From: Margaritifera margaritifera
Lineage: Eukaryota > Mollusca > Bivalvia > Unionida > Margaritiferidae
Length of the DNA stretch: 64,000 nucleotides
Direction: 5' to 3'
Assembly (NCBI GenBank): GCA_029931535.1
Contig: JAQPZY010000885.1
Coordinates: forward strand, 558,001-622,000
Shown here: piece after piece, positions 9,901 to 21,349 of the stretch
Layout of the letters: every line of letters starts with the position of its first letter
Position numbering within the stretch: the first letter of the stretch is position 1
Notes under the pieces: model-generated
Databases searched by the model: none
Seen by the model: the letters and a program-made list of their open reading frames with translations, nothing else
Told to the model about the DNA's origin: nothing
Made by a program: the position numbers and the translations under genes

Positions 9901-10699
9901 ATCTGAATTTTTAAAGGTCTCAGTAATAATAAATTCTAGTTCTGGTCAGATAAATTGTCAACTGTTACATTTTCATTTAATTTATTTATGTCGTTTTATT
10001 AATTGTCTGCAAAAGCGCATATACCAATCTTTATTCTGTCAATCCCCAAGGAAGGCATCCTCTGAGTAACATACATTGACTGCACCTGACAGAATTCATT
10101 CTCTTTATTTCCGTCAATTGAGCAGGTTCTACCGCCAATGGAGGCTAACGTAAATTAGCTGGATTGTCACCTCCATTGATTTCTATTTTATGTGGTTGAA
10201 TTCGTACCCCGCTGAGTACCTAGACGAAACGAAATTCAATAAGTAATTCAATTTATACATTTTGATCATCCTTCCCTCAGAGGATTAGAAACGTAGATGA
10301 CCAATTGTGTGGATTTAATCAATTTCGACTGATCAACAATGGCGCTAATTTAGGGTATTTTTTCCAATTCGCTCAAGACCAGAATCTCAATCAGAATGTC
10401 ATACTTAAGAATGAATCGCTTTGACTCACATGCATATACTGTGCATATACCAAGTATTTTATCTGTCACAGCTCAAGATGGATTTCACAGGTATATATAC
10501 GTTTAGCGTAATAATATATCAAAATATGGCATAAAGCCTTCAACAATTACACATGAAAGGATAATTTTAGCAAAATCAGCATGTCTGCCATTCAGTCGTC
10601 AGTCTTAGTCTAAATTACACCAACTATAGAAAGACAAATCTGCTCGTTACACTAGGAGAAGGTTTGAATACAGGAAATTATACACAGTGTCTCATGTAT

Positions 10700-11449
10700 T
10701 GTTACGACTCTATGGTCTAAGAAAAATGTAACAGAAAGAAAGTGAAACCAACAAATCAAGTAAAAATCAACAAGCAATTTATTACTAGATAATTAAAATG
10801 AAAAATCAAAAAGTCACTTACAGTAATGTGTTTTGAAATCCTAATAATCCAATAAGAATGATTGTTCTAATCACAAGTCCTAAATATAGAATGTTCCGAA
10901 CTCATGGCTGTGTCCTTGAATGTTATGATGTGCTAATGGTCTCCAAAGTCCTGATGTACTAGTAATCTTGATGTGCTGATGTCGAAATGAAGTATTCCAA
11001 AATATCTGAATAAGTTCACTTAAATTCCAAAATCATCAATTAAAAATCCAAAATCCAAAAGTTTATGAGCACTGTTATAATCCAATGAATATTTAAAATA
11101 ATTCCTCTCTTAGAATTTGGAATGAATTTTCACAACTGTAATAGCTCTTTACAAGACTGATGGTAATGTCAAAACTGAATAAATGTCCACCAAACATGGC
11201 ATATATAAAGATTGGTCACATGACAGAATGTTCTAGAACATGTGTCATCTTAATGGTATTTTACTTGTAAACAAAATTCAACCTTGACCTTCAAATTGAA
11301 AAAACATATTGATCCAAACAACCTAATTCAAGGACACTAGTTAAACATGTTTTTCCTGATAACATTAAGATTTAAGCAAATATTAAAGTGAAGAAACATT
11401 TATAATTTCTTAAAATATTTATAATATTATATAAACATCATACATAACA
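10700..11449 (-). mobile_element. Solo LTR with TSD GTAT
   Basis: The segment starts TGTTACGACTC and ends CATACATAACA, so it has the TG...CA ends and a short TGTTA/TAACA inverted terminus of an LTR. It is flanked by GTAT at 10696-10699 and GTAT at 11450-11453. On the minus strand a TATATAA-type box near 11190-11200 is preceded by a CCAAT box, and an AATAAA signal lies near 10787, so transcription would run on the minus strand. No internal retroelement genes flank it, hence a solo LTR of 750 bp. The superfamily is not determined. Confidence 0.7.
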
Positions 11450-11541
11450 GTATCATCTGAATGTTCGCATCTAACTTGAGGACATCTATATATAAATACC
11501 ATTATTAAACCAGAGTTCTCTTCATACTTCATAACTCTTAG

Positions 11542-11544
<3 letters not shown>

Positions 11545-11590
<46 letters not shown>

Positions 11591-11625
11591 TATAATTACA
11601 CAAAAATGTACATATATAAATATAG

Positions 11626-11672
<47 letters not shown>

Positions 11673-11677
11673 CAGAT
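11545..11677. repeat. (TA)n and (GATA)n microsatellites
   Basis: A (TA)n run of about 50 bp and a (GATA)n run of about 50 bp, separated by 33 bp. The open frame across them on the minus strand (IYIYIY, IYLS repeats) is a repeat artefact. Confidence 0.95.
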
Positions 11678-12540
11678 ATTGGAGGTATAAAAGTGACCGA
11701 TGATGTAAGTATTTTCAGACAAAGCTGTGTCATGTCGTTGTGCATAGAAAAGAAAACCCAGATTATATAGCTATTAAAACAACGTATTAATTAGTTATCA
11801 TTAAACGGAACATAGAATTAAGTGATAAAAAACACCTCCAATTATTAGTAACAAAAATACTTTTTACAAGTTTAATAGTTACGTGAACATAATTACAGTG
11901 CGATGGAATATAGTGAGTGACACTGTGTAATAGTCTTTATCAAACGTTGAATAAGACGATCGCATGCCAATATTACCCCACTAGATTAAAAGATTCGAAA
12001 TAGGGAGGCTGGTTAGTTAAGTGACCACATACACCTCGAGCTACACGTCTTTTTTTTCTTTTCTTTTTTAAGAAAATACCTGCAATGACTTGTCAGTTCA
12101 TGTACTGTACGGATCCAACAACAGGAAAATGTATGGATATATATTTTAGTGCAGCTACCGGAACAAAGTGTGGAATAAATGCGGTATTCTCTCTCTCTCT
12201 CTCTCTATCTCTCTGCTAAAAAATATGACTAACTTTATGCATAAGCAATATAATTTATAACATTTTATAATAAATTATTGCAACCGAAAAATGTCAATGG
12301 ATGGATAGGAAAGCGAAAATCAAATTCAAGAGATTCAAGAGTGTGTAAAATAAACGCTAGTACACTGATAACTCTTTGGAATCAATGAAAAGAGTATATA
12401 GAAAATGTTACAAAGAATTGCATGTAAATATGGAAATACAGTAAAAATAGGCAGAATATATTTGCAAAAAAATTGCAATTTCACTTTTTAAATGTCAAAA
12501 TAATTGACTTTACTAGGTTCATTTATAGAAACTGAGACTA
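11678..12540. other. Non-coding AT-rich stretch
   Basis: Nothing recognisable except a short (CT)n run near 12188-12215 and a pyrimidine run near 12050-12070. Confidence 0.6.
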
Positions 12541-12960
12541 TACTGCCTTTGTAGACCCCAGAGAAGTGAATGAACCTTGGCTCGTAGCTGTGCCAAGAGC
12601 GAGAATATTGGAGGACGCAAGCCCTATGGTAACACTCTCTAATCCTAAAGTAATAGATTTTATTTCTGATTCAGATGTTCCTTCGGCGATAGATTAAAGA
12701 TTGAACAAAAAGAACTAGCGCAGCACCTTACTCTTGTCCTGCGATTCAGTTTAATAAAATTAATTTGCTAACTCAAACTAACCGAGATAAGAAAGCAAAC
12801 GCATTTAGGAGATGCAATGTGACCATGTTCAAACCCAATTCTTGTTATGTGTTTGCTAATATACGTTTTTGGACAACTTCACCTTGAAATTTGGCAACGA
12901 TGACCCAATACTGAGCACTATGTGACATAAGATTTGGTCAGAATAAACCAGACTGAGCAG
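12540..12960 (+). other. Lineage A coding remnants (second copy, left part)
   Basis: Plus-strand fragments: FVDPREVNEPWLVAVPRAR followed by SPMVTLSNPKVIDF near 12548-12690, and FTLKFGNDDP then KIWSE near 12870-12950. The second block matches 6430-6510. The first block is open for about 50 codons but not recognised. Interrupted by stops. Confidence 0.4.
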
Positions 12961-13990
12961 TTGGGAATGGTAACATCTGGTCATGGGAGTTTGTACTGGT
13001 GTTTAATAGATAAATGTGTACCAGAATTAGCAAGATCACTTTTCCAAAGTCATGCTTATATCTACATGCAAAAACTGGTGTCTGAGTGTAATATACCTTA
13101 CCTGATGACAAATGAAATGCCAACTTTATTTGGTATTTAAGCCATAGTCTCATATACAATTAATGTATTACATTGTATAGCACAAGACCGATTCGGTAAG
13201 CATCAGCATATTCAGTGCTAAATTGCATTATTATGTCTAGAAATATTTATATAAAGAACACGCGCCCATACAATATATGGAAATACAAGCCATTATTATT
13301 TAAATTAAAGTTGGAACAGACCAAATGTATCAAATAGCTAGAACTGATGTTCCATTTTTTACAAGTTCAGTTAAGAAAGTAAGATAAATTTCCTACAGTA
13401 TGGGTCCTTACATTCTATAGAAGTGAATTTGTTTTTCTTCTGAAGATCAGATTGACATAATGCTAAAATAAATGTTCTCTTTGTTAGGCATCACAGGTGG
13501 GGGGGGGGGGGGAAGAAACTGTCCTGTAATATTAAATAGGAGAAACCATAGTGTCGAATAATTGAAATGATTCTTATAAATCGTTTTCCGGCTTGTGATG
13601 CCAAACATTATTTTGCTATAGTCCAGATGAGTTTGGGACTAAGGAAAAATTCCAGATATGTATATGCAGACAGGGTTACATTTTTCAGACCTGGACAGAT
13701 CCACTGCTCATTTGTTCTCATAAGACCCCGTTTCTAAAATCAAGAATTTAAGTTGTATCAAGACTAACCGCGTTTCATCACAAACAACCTTAACTAGAAC
13801 TAACACATTTTTTAGTGTGCCAGCAACAGCATAAGTGTACAATACGGCAAAAGTGTAAGGAATACCAGGAGAAACAAATACTTCTTGTCTTGATTTTACT
13901 CCTAATATTGGTAATCAAATAGTTTATACATAAGTTAAGTTATACATAAGTTAAAAATCAAAGTACATACGATACAACCCGGTATGGTTT
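12961..13990. other. No clear gene; G homopolymer
   Basis: Short overlapping frames on both strands with no recognised motif. A run of 14 G lies at 13499-13512. Confidence 0.5.
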
Positions 13991-13995
13991 CAATA

Positions 13996-15200
13996 TTACA
14001 AGGAATTATTTTGCATATACTTCCAAGCAACTGGGACACATCCACAAAGACTATTATCCATTAATGCTATGATACGTATACAAACAAACTGTCTTCCAAT
14101 ACCCTTCTTCACTGAATATTGAATAAGCTTATAGTGATTTATTGAAAAGACATCTTGTAAAATCAATAAAGGACAAAAAAATCTGCCACAAAGTTTGCTA
14201 AACATTGTATGCACTAAAATGTGAAGAGACAACATTATATTTACGGGAGACTACCCCTATGGAATCAAGATTAAGCTTCATTGACTTCCTCTGTACAGTT
14301 GACCATGCTGCCAATCTGTCATAAATGGAATAATTTACAACATCTTTTGCTTTGGACAAGTAACACAATCTTTGCATGCACGTGGGAAATTACCAGATTG
14401 ACATACAGTATTAAACAAATGGGTTAATATTGGAGTAATTTTTGCCAGAAATCCTTCACGGGAGAGTACTCCTACCATGGAACCCAAATTAAGCTGCACT
14501 GGTTATCTCCCTTCAGTTGACCATGCTACCATTATATTATTCAAGATCCCGGTTAATACCTTCTTTACTACATCGAGTGAAACGCCTTGATAAGTTTTGG
14601 GCTAAATTACAGTACCCTTTGGTGTATTGGACAATTAACACATTTTCCCAAGGAAAATTACCAGATTGAAATACAGTATTGAACAAATGGGTTAATATAG
14701 GAGAAATTTCTGCAACAAAGCTTTTACATCTAAAGCAACATACCGTGTGCCCCAACCCCCACCCCATCTTTCCCGGGCCTAAAATTTGAATCATTCTCAT
14801 AATTTTGTTCTCATAAATGGGCCTTTCAAGGATATTATCAGCATCATAGCAGTAGGAAAGCGAGTCTGCATCTATATGGCTTGAACTGTCTGTTGTACAA
14901 AAGTCTACTATCATGAGTATAAAACTCTTTACATGATATGACTATTATTGTAAAACTTTTGGATCGTTATCCAAAACATCCTTGAACTGCTCCTTGTTGT
15001 GATTAGCTCACTTTTGAATTTATTTGTATATTGTTGCTATTTCATTTTCACCTGTTGTTTAATTTACGGGCCAGTGTAAGATAGGAGTTCAAATTTTCTT
15101 TTGAGCTATATGTTATAAATTTATCAAGGGGATGCAATTTAACTTGTCTCAGTTCCCTTCATAGGTCATCCCACCACGGTTTCTTGGAAGAGGAGGATAA
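13996..15200 (-). mobile_element. Non-LTR retrotransposon (LINE) fragments, endonuclease-RT linker region
   Basis: On the minus strand a KPWWDD motif near 15180 is followed by ENLNSYL and ARKL, typical of the region after a LINE endonuclease. Then come ISPILTHLFNTVFQSGNFPW (about 14660-14720) and, in a second related segment, ITPILTHLFNTVCQSGNFPR (about 14380-14440) and CGCVPVAWKY (about 14010-14040). These fit the block before reverse-transcriptase motif 1. The LTHLFNTV segment occurs twice about 260 bp apart, so there are two overlapping or duplicated fragments. The DNA around both (catgct-acc...ttcagttgacc) is also duplicated. No intact RT catalytic motif is present. Confidence 0.65.
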
Positions 15201-16199
15201 GTTAGACGACCAATATGTTAGATTTCATGGTTTGTGTTGATAAGTGATACATATTTATAATCTTATTCATGGTTTCGTCTACATTGGAAGAAATATTCGA
15301 CTGATAAAAAAATTGTGAAAAGTATCAATAAATACATCCATTTTCGTTTCGTCTCATCTAAATTTTGTAAAACTTTGTGAACCCTTGTCATTTTTATGAA
15401 CATTTTCAAAAAATGGGTAATCACAATGACTAAATGTCACTTCACAAAATATTTAAAGGTGCACTGGACGCTATAAAGTAATTTAAAACACTTGCACCTT
15501 CATTTGCTTTACATGTTGAGTATGCATTCAAATCAAGTAACAATAGCATATATATGAAACAATTTCGTCTGATCTGCAGCAATTTTAAAATTCCACCACA
15601 CCATGACTGGAGATACCTCAAGGAAGATAAAAACAAATATTTCATTGATAATGGGGCAGAAGAGCATAAGACTATACAGCAACGTTTTGGGGAGATTACG
15701 TCTACTGTTTTTCCTTACAAACTTAAAATCTGGAGCAGGTACTGTTGAATATTGGTGAACACTGGCAGCTGATAAAATTAAGTATCTGGCAGACAAAGAT
15801 TAAGCTACTGTCTGGACTTACTTCTTATTACAATGTATTAGTAAATGTAAAGAGGGAAAATAGCTATAATGAATCAAAATATAAGGTCTAATCTAATTTG
15901 CATATTATGTGCACAAGTATAAAGCAGAGCATCTATTATACTGTCCGTTTCGACGGTATCAGATACTATTAAAATTTAATGGAACTAAGCCAAATATACA
16001 ACCCATCTGAAGTGATTAGCGAGGACAGGGGCCATTGGGTCATTTTCCAATTCATTTTAATACTGATCTACGACAAATGACAAACGTCCAATATAAATGA
16101 CGACGTTTATAAAGAATGTATAAAGAGGGACCATTCAAGTGTTTAAAACCCATACAAAGGTAGCAAACAAAAGCATACGGCTTTCTTCCAAATCAATGT
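15201..16199 (+). other. Lineage A coding remnant with PPHHDWRY motif
   Basis: The open frame at 15554-15748 contains ICSNFKIPPHHDWRYLKED and ends at a stop. It matches blocks at 6690-6760 and, on the other strand, near 63815-63855. Its true start is unclear. Further downstream frames (for example WVIFQFILI near 16035) are short. The opposite strand is open too but looks like a shadow. The rest of this stretch shows no gene. Confidence 0.4.
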
Positions 16200-16480
16200 T
16201 TTTAGTTTAATTGGGTAAATTCTTTCTTTTATATGTCGTCAGTATTCACACAGTCATTAATTACAAACAAATTATTCGTACCTTAATATTTATTAACCAG
16301 TAACTGTAACCGGCTATCTGATTGATCTTCAAGATCTATCACGATCACCTTTTCATCTTTCAGTTTTATCACTTTCTATTGTAAGCCTTGTTACACAGAA
16401 AAGCTGGAGAGATTATATGCATGTAATGAAAGAAGTCTTTGTATTCAGCCTCTATCAGCTTTAGTGCAGACAACGGTTTC
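16200..16480 (-). pseudogene. Lineage A packaging ATPase remnant
   Basis: Minus-strand pieces KDEKVIVIDLEDQSD and NLFVINDCVNTDDI match KDEKVVVLDPEDKLDKW and VLFLIDDC in 55230-55545. Base-level similarity is visible in the plus strand (a shared caccttttcatcttt stretch and the flanking bases). The hydrophobic run ending in acidic residues is the Walker B position of the packaging ATPase of this element group. The Walker A part is not readable here. Confidence 0.55.
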
Positions 16481-17484
16481 CTACAATTAATGGAAATCAA
16501 GTTATGGGGTTTCTTTAAATCCATTTATCCATATGTGAAAGCTATGCTATTGATCGATGCCTAAAACGTAATGGATTTGAGCCGAATGCTTTGAATGTTA
16601 ACCTGACCATCAGACGCGACATAAATATATATTTTATGGGCATGAACATTTTCTTTTCAATAGATTTGAAAGTGATTTGTTTGCACGTTAGATAATTTGA
16701 TAATAATAGCATGCAATTTGTTGTCGTATCTGATTCTCAAACGAGGCCAGATATTCAACGATTGGCAGTGAGAAAAATGTTAAAATTTACGTTAATAACT
16801 TATACCAGCTTTTTTTTTTTCGTTCATGAAGAAATTTCTCAGTGGCTTATATAAATTGTTGCTTTAATGGAAAATCCTAAAATAAGCCATGATTGGCAGA
16901 CAAACAGTATCGCTTCAGTAGGATATAGTGATGTTTTTTCGCAAGAATTCTACACAGTTTGTTTACCACTGCATTGCTAGTACCTCTTGCACCTTCATAT
17001 CGAACGAGATGAAAGACTGCCTGCTACATTCATGATATGTTGACATAGCTCTGCTATTGCTTTCTGCAAAGTTTTTCGGGTTCAACGCTACTAGGAGTGT
17101 ATGTGATACAGAAAAGCATCCTTGTTTAGATGCTTTGCTATTTATTATGCTGAAAAGTAACTATTACCTACAAAAATATCAAAGACTTTGGAACTAAAAC
17201 AGAACATGATGAAAAAATTAAAAACAAAACAAAAAAAACATGAGATCAACATATATTTTTCCATATAGTAAATCATTGTTTCTTTCAAACGAAACGAATA
17301 TTGTCATTTATGTTGCTAATTCGTTGGATAAGTAGTGCGCCGCTTGATTACATCTAGTCATATATCAAAATATATTGATGGAATTAAATTGCCACTTTCA
17401 ATATACAAGTTTGAAAACAAAATGATATAATTATGATTTTATGACATATAGATGTACGGCATCTGCTACATGTAACTTGTATTT
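16481..17484. other. Degenerate lineage A sequence, no gene readable
   Basis: Parts align by eye with 55500-55760 (for example a shared ...acattttcttttc stretch near 16645), so this is still lineage A element DNA. No frame of useful length. It ends at the Polinton target site. Confidence 0.5.
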
Positions 17485-17490
17485 AGCTTA
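17485..17490. other. Target-site duplication, left (AGCTTA)
   Basis: Six bases directly before the AG terminus of the Polinton; pairs with AGCATA at 27083-27088, one mismatch. Polintons are known to make 6-bp duplications. Confidence 0.8.
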
Positions 17491-18320
17491 AGTAGTAATA
17501 TAGGGATATTGAGCCTCAAAAGGGGCAATATGGCCTCAAAAGGTTATTAACATGGAGAGGCACGTGACCCTCAAAAGTGTGTATAGCCTAAAAAGTGTTT
17601 ATAGCCTCAAAAGTGTTTATAGGGACAAATGATAACATTGATAGAAGTGACTGACCTCAATTGGGGTTACATAGTAACATTGTTAGAGTTGACCTCAATA
17701 TGCGCTACTATAGGTACGTACGGGAAATCCTATGTTAAATTTGTCCATATGTTTAACATGGGAATGGGTTAATAAGGACAAGAGTGTTTATATTGACAAA
17801 AGTGTTTATAAGGTCAAAAGGTTTATAGGCACAGAAGGGTTTATGGGGACAAAAGTGTTTATAGGGACAGAAGGGTTTATGGGGACAAAAGTGTTTATAG
17901 GGACAAACGGGAATGGTAATGTTAAAAGGGTGAAGGGATAAAGGGTCTACCGTTTATATGGATAACGGAAAATGTAACGTTAAAAGGGTGAAAGGAAAAA
18001 GGGTCGACGGTGTATAGGGACAAAAGAGAATGGTAATTTTAATACTATAAAAACACACCTCATGATATGAGAGTTAATACACACACTCTATTTACGAGAA
18101 TTCAACACGGAAAGGTTTATGGGGTCTACGAGAATGTAGCATGCGAATAGTTATTTACTATCCAATTACTTAGTTATCTACTATCCAATTACTTAGTTTT
18201 ATACTATCCAATACTCAGTTATCTACTATCCAATTACTTAGTTATCTATTATTTAAACGCCCCATGCACACTATCCCAAACGCTTTGTGGGATGTCTAAA
18301 AATCCCAAATTAAAGTGTAT
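17491..18320 (+). repeat. Left terminal inverted repeat of Polinton copy 2
   Basis: Pairs with 26232-27082. Internal short repeats include several versions of an about 20-bp unit (AAAAGTGTTTATAGGGAC type, 17540-17910) and an about 23-bp unit (CTATCCAATTACTTAGTTAT type, 18155-18255). The open frame at 17732-17941 is this repeat translated and is not a gene. An orthologous frame exists in the right arm for the same reason. Confidence 0.9.
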
Positions 18321-19045
18321 GATGTAAAAGAAGGGGATGAAATCACACAATCATACTATATGACAATCGTTTTTTGAATACTATCCAACACCCACTTTTT
18401 GATTACTATCCAACACCTACTTTTTTGGTGACTATCCAACATCCAACACACACTGTCCAAAACGCCTTGTGTGGTGTCTAAAAACGCCAAACATAAAATC
18501 AGACGAAAACGATATGATGTGAAAGAAGGGGATGATATCACACAAACATACCATCCAACACTCATTCTTTTTATAAAATCCAACACCCACTTTTTGATTA
18601 CTATCCAACACCTATTTTGTTGGTTACTATCCAACACTTCATGCACACTATCCAAACCGCCTTGTGTGGTGTCTAAAAACCCCATACATACTATGAGACG
18701 AAAATGATATGATGTGAAAGAAGTGAATGAAATCACACAAACATACTATCCAACACACTCTTTAGATTACTATCCAACACCCACTTTTTGATCACTATCC
18801 AACACCCACCTTTTTGGTAACTATCCAACATCCCCCACACACTATTCAAAACGCCTTGTGTGGTGTCTAAAAACCCCAAATATACTATCAGACGAAAAGT
18901 TTATGATGTGAAAGAAGTGGATGAAATCGCACAAACATACTATCCAACACTCACGTTTTGATATACTATCGAAAATCCACATTTCATTTATTATCAAACA
19001 CCCACTTTTTGATTACTATCCAACACGCTCTTGGAGTGATCAATA
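18276..19045 (+). repeat. Tandem array of an about 195-bp unit inside the left arm
   Basis: Units begin with the GCCTTGTGTGGTGTCTAAAAA-type segment (written here as its core, CTTGTGTGGTGTCTAAAAA) near 18276, 18460, 18657 and 18850. Each unit contains several ACTATCCAACACCCAC-type sub-repeats and a GATGTGAAAGAAG segment. The right arm holds only the first part of one unit (26232-26290), so the array expanded on the left side only. Confidence 0.8.
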
Positions 19046-19229
19046 CTCCCTACACTTACTAACCAATCAAAAAGGGAAAGAGTGCTTTACACACATTATA
19101 CTTACATACACACAAATATATTGTCATGTAAGAGTGGTAGCATTTAAAAGAAGGCGATGACATAGACACACACTATCATATGCAAACAATGGTAGTCTCT
19201 GTATTCTGTTGCAAGAGAGCTTCGATGTG

Positions 19230-19457
19230 TTAGGTCTCAAGAAACGTTAATGGAGGTGAGGAACGATCCTGCAAGTTTTTATACCATTTTCTCAACATTT
19301 TCTCTTCTGAGATCAGAGACCAAGCCTGATCTAGATACTCTTCCAATTTTTCTTCTGAATTCATCATCATACATTTGTCGTATTGTTTCTGACTCGGATG
19401 ATCGATTTGACATTCATAACAATGTTCTCTGGTCAGACCGGTAATTATTTCAGCCAA
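19230..19457 (-). CDS. Small Polinton protein with CxxC and HPSQ motif
   Basis: An open frame of 75 residues from 19457. It contains EHCYECQIDHPSQKQYDKC near residue 11, a Cys-x2-Cys followed by His and Cys that could bind zinc, then an acidic helical part (SEEKLEEYLDQAWSLI) and a basic WYKNLQD end. Small proteins with this C-x2-C...HPSQ...C pattern are, as far as I recall, encoded downstream of the capsid gene in several invertebrate Polintons; function unknown. It is the last gene before the left arm. It could be a domain of a formerly longer protein. Confidence 0.6.
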   Translation of the reverse strand: MAEIITGLTREHCYECQIDHPSQKQYDKCMMMNSEEKLEEYLDQAWSLISEEKMLRKWYKNLQDRSSPPLTFLET

Positions 19458-19603
19458 ATCCGTAGCAAAACAGGAGAATAAATGTTGTTCTTGTTCTGGT
19501 CATCTTGACATCATGACTGTCTCTTTTTCTTCTTTTGGTTCTGGATCAAAAACATCGTCATCGCCTATCTCCATAGGTTCTTCGTGTTGCATCTTTTCTT
19601 CTT

Positions 19604-20918
19604 CTAATAGTCTAGAATCACTTCTCTCAAACTGTTGAGTTCCAGAGTATTGTCAAATTCTGCATACAAGATGACGTTCACGGTCTTGACTAGAGCTGTG
19701 GCAAATTGAAGTTCCACACGAAGTTGGCCTGATTTTATAGGGTGGAAATATCCTTCCTCGCTGCCTTGGTCGGGAGTGAAATCAAAACCCGTCAAAGCAT
19801 ATCCTCCTGCATAATCCTCGTACGAAATACCGTGGCTGCTGTTGGTGCCTAACTGTCCTGTGGCTTCAAACAGAGTCAAGTAAGATTTCAAGTAATTGTT
19901 CTGGGCAAAGTTAGGTTCAAAAGGTCTGGTACACAACGTCTGGCCATCTCGAGTGACTTTTATCTTGGAGTCATTGAAGTGTTGAAAGTCGAAATATTTT
20001 TATCGATGGCTCCGTTGAGGGCTGCATTTCTGACGATGCCGATGAGCAAACGTTTGGGGAGTTGTCCTTGGAACACGTGATTTTTGACTTTGGATTGCAG
20101 TCCAGATGCAATGGTAAACGTTTTCACTTTCACTCGTCGCACAGGATACTTGACGGTTATTTTGCTCAAAGTTTGAGTGCTGTCGTTGTCTACTTTAGGT
20201 AACACTTCTACACGGCGCACGTAAAGTCTGGCTTCTTCGATGATAGTTTTGTACTCGTTCGCATTAGCCATCAAATGGATGACGGTCTCAGGGATACATC
20301 CAATCCGTTCAACAAATACTTGTTTTGCAACCACGTGTCCAAATGCAAACGATAGATCAGTTCTAAAGTGCGCCCTCGTCTGATTTTCTTTCGACGTTCG
20401 TTAAATCCCACATTGTGAGCATCGTCATCTGCAGTCAACGCTGTGTCGTTGAACTTTTCCGACGTGTCACGTTTCCATACCACGGAAGCATCCAGATGCG
20501 TATTCTTGGCTTCTTTTCCATACGTCAAGAGATTTTCCAAGTAAGCACGGTAAGGGTTAGTATCGAAGCTGCTGCTGACCAGATTGTTATTCAAGTACAA
20601 ATCCACTTCACTAAACAAGGAATGCATGCAGTTATTGACGGGAGCTACTCTGTCATCGGTCCCAGGATTGGTGTTGTCTGTTTTGAGCACTTTGAGTTTC
20701 AGGTACAAGTGACTGCTATTCAGATCGATGTAATCTTCAGTTTGTCCTTTGATTTTAAATTTGATAGTGGCTGAAGTCTTCAAAGACGATTCAAGATGAA
20801 ATTCTACCCATTGGGATTCTTGCATTGTCATCATGGTAGGTGGCATAGCAAACAGATCCAGTTCTGACTTGGTACAATCGCAAGAATCTCGGTGCATCAT
20901 ATTTGTCATAGTAATCAA
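19604..20918 (-). pseudogene. Polinton major capsid protein (double jelly-roll), two frameshifts
   Basis: Starts at 20918. Near the N-terminus are CTKSELDLFAMPPTMMTMQE and WVEFHLESSL, then QTEDYIDLNSSHLYLKLKV, NPYRAYLENLLTYG and KYLLNGLDV. These are the signature of the Polinton capsid family that includes C. elegans F54H12.2. A frameshift near 20285 moves to a second frame with EARLYVRRVEV and GQLPKRLLIGIV. Another, near 19980, leads to the third with RPFEPNFAQNNYLKSYLTL, YALTGFDFTPD and LYAEFDNTLELN at the C-terminus. Total coding length is about 435 codons. Only the two shifts were seen, so decay is recent. It forms the icosahedral shell of the presumed virion. Confidence 0.93.
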
Positions 20919-20929
20919 ACACGTCTAAT

Positions 20930-21342
20930 TCTTGGACAGCTCTTCTTTTCTTTTTCTCTTTCTGAACACCGTGTTTATGAGCTCTGAATGGCTTTCGACG
21001 TCTCTTTCTGCCCTGTCCTTGCTGTGGCGTTGAGGAAGAAGTAATGCCAGGGCCAGAAGTGTGAAGCGAATTTATAGGAGTCTCTCGGCGACATAAAAGA
21101 TCTTTTCGAGTTTACAGCAACACATTTTTCCTGCTCTAATAAAGGCTTCTTTCGGATTTTGTTTGAAGATGAGAACGTTTTGAAGAAATTTTTTCCTTGC
21201 CTCAAAGCGCATCTTTTAAGGCATGCTATCATCAAGTCACCATGGGTTTCAAGATTGGGGCTACCGTTCGAAAAGCGGATTTGAACATATCTCTTAAACC
21301 ATGTCCTCGTTGTCGAGCAACTGATCGGTACACATGATACAT
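20930..21342 (-). pseudogene. Small basic protein upstream of capsid gene (pVI-like position), broken
   Basis: An ATG at 21342 gives MYHVYRSVARQRGHGLRDM and FRTVAPIL, then a stop. Later frames show GKNFFKTF and, near 20950-21010, a very basic GRKRRRKPFRAH. It ends just before the capsid start. In Polintons a short protein with Gly-rich start, amphipathic FRxLFRxxxP block and basic end sits here. Similarity to adenovirus pVI is an analogy only. It overlaps the end of the penton-like gene by about 9 bases if the shifted frame of that gene is followed. Confidence 0.55.
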
Positions 21343-21349
21343 TTTTGTG

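Larger units (their letters stand above)
6400..10500. mobile_element. AT-rich virus-like element, lineage A, first copy (degenerate)
   Basis: An AT-rich stretch with coding fragments on both strands. Two plus-strand blocks near 6430-6790 recur near 12870 and 15590 in the second lineage A copy. A minus-strand integrase remnant lies at 9330-9900, and several minus-strand fragments lie at 7560-8757. No terminal repeats were found, so the limits are only where base composition and homology stop. Grouping with the Polinton/adintovirus world rests on the integrase and on the shared blocks. Confidence 0.5.

Noticed and set aside
13499..13512. G run as a quadruplex or regulatory site
   Set aside because: A single homopolymer without context; a polymerase-slippage product is the simpler reading.
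17732..17941. Open frame with repeated FIGTEGFMGTKV-like residues, mirrored at 26632-26823
   Set aside because: It is the translation of short repeats in the Polinton inverted arms; equal frames appear in both arms because the DNA is repeated.
18356..18736. 126-residue frame with two similar halves
   Set aside because: The halves are the 195-bp tandem repeat of the left Polinton arm.
20415..20774. 119-residue plus-strand frame inside the capsid gene
   Set aside because: Antisense shadow of the well-conserved capsid frame.
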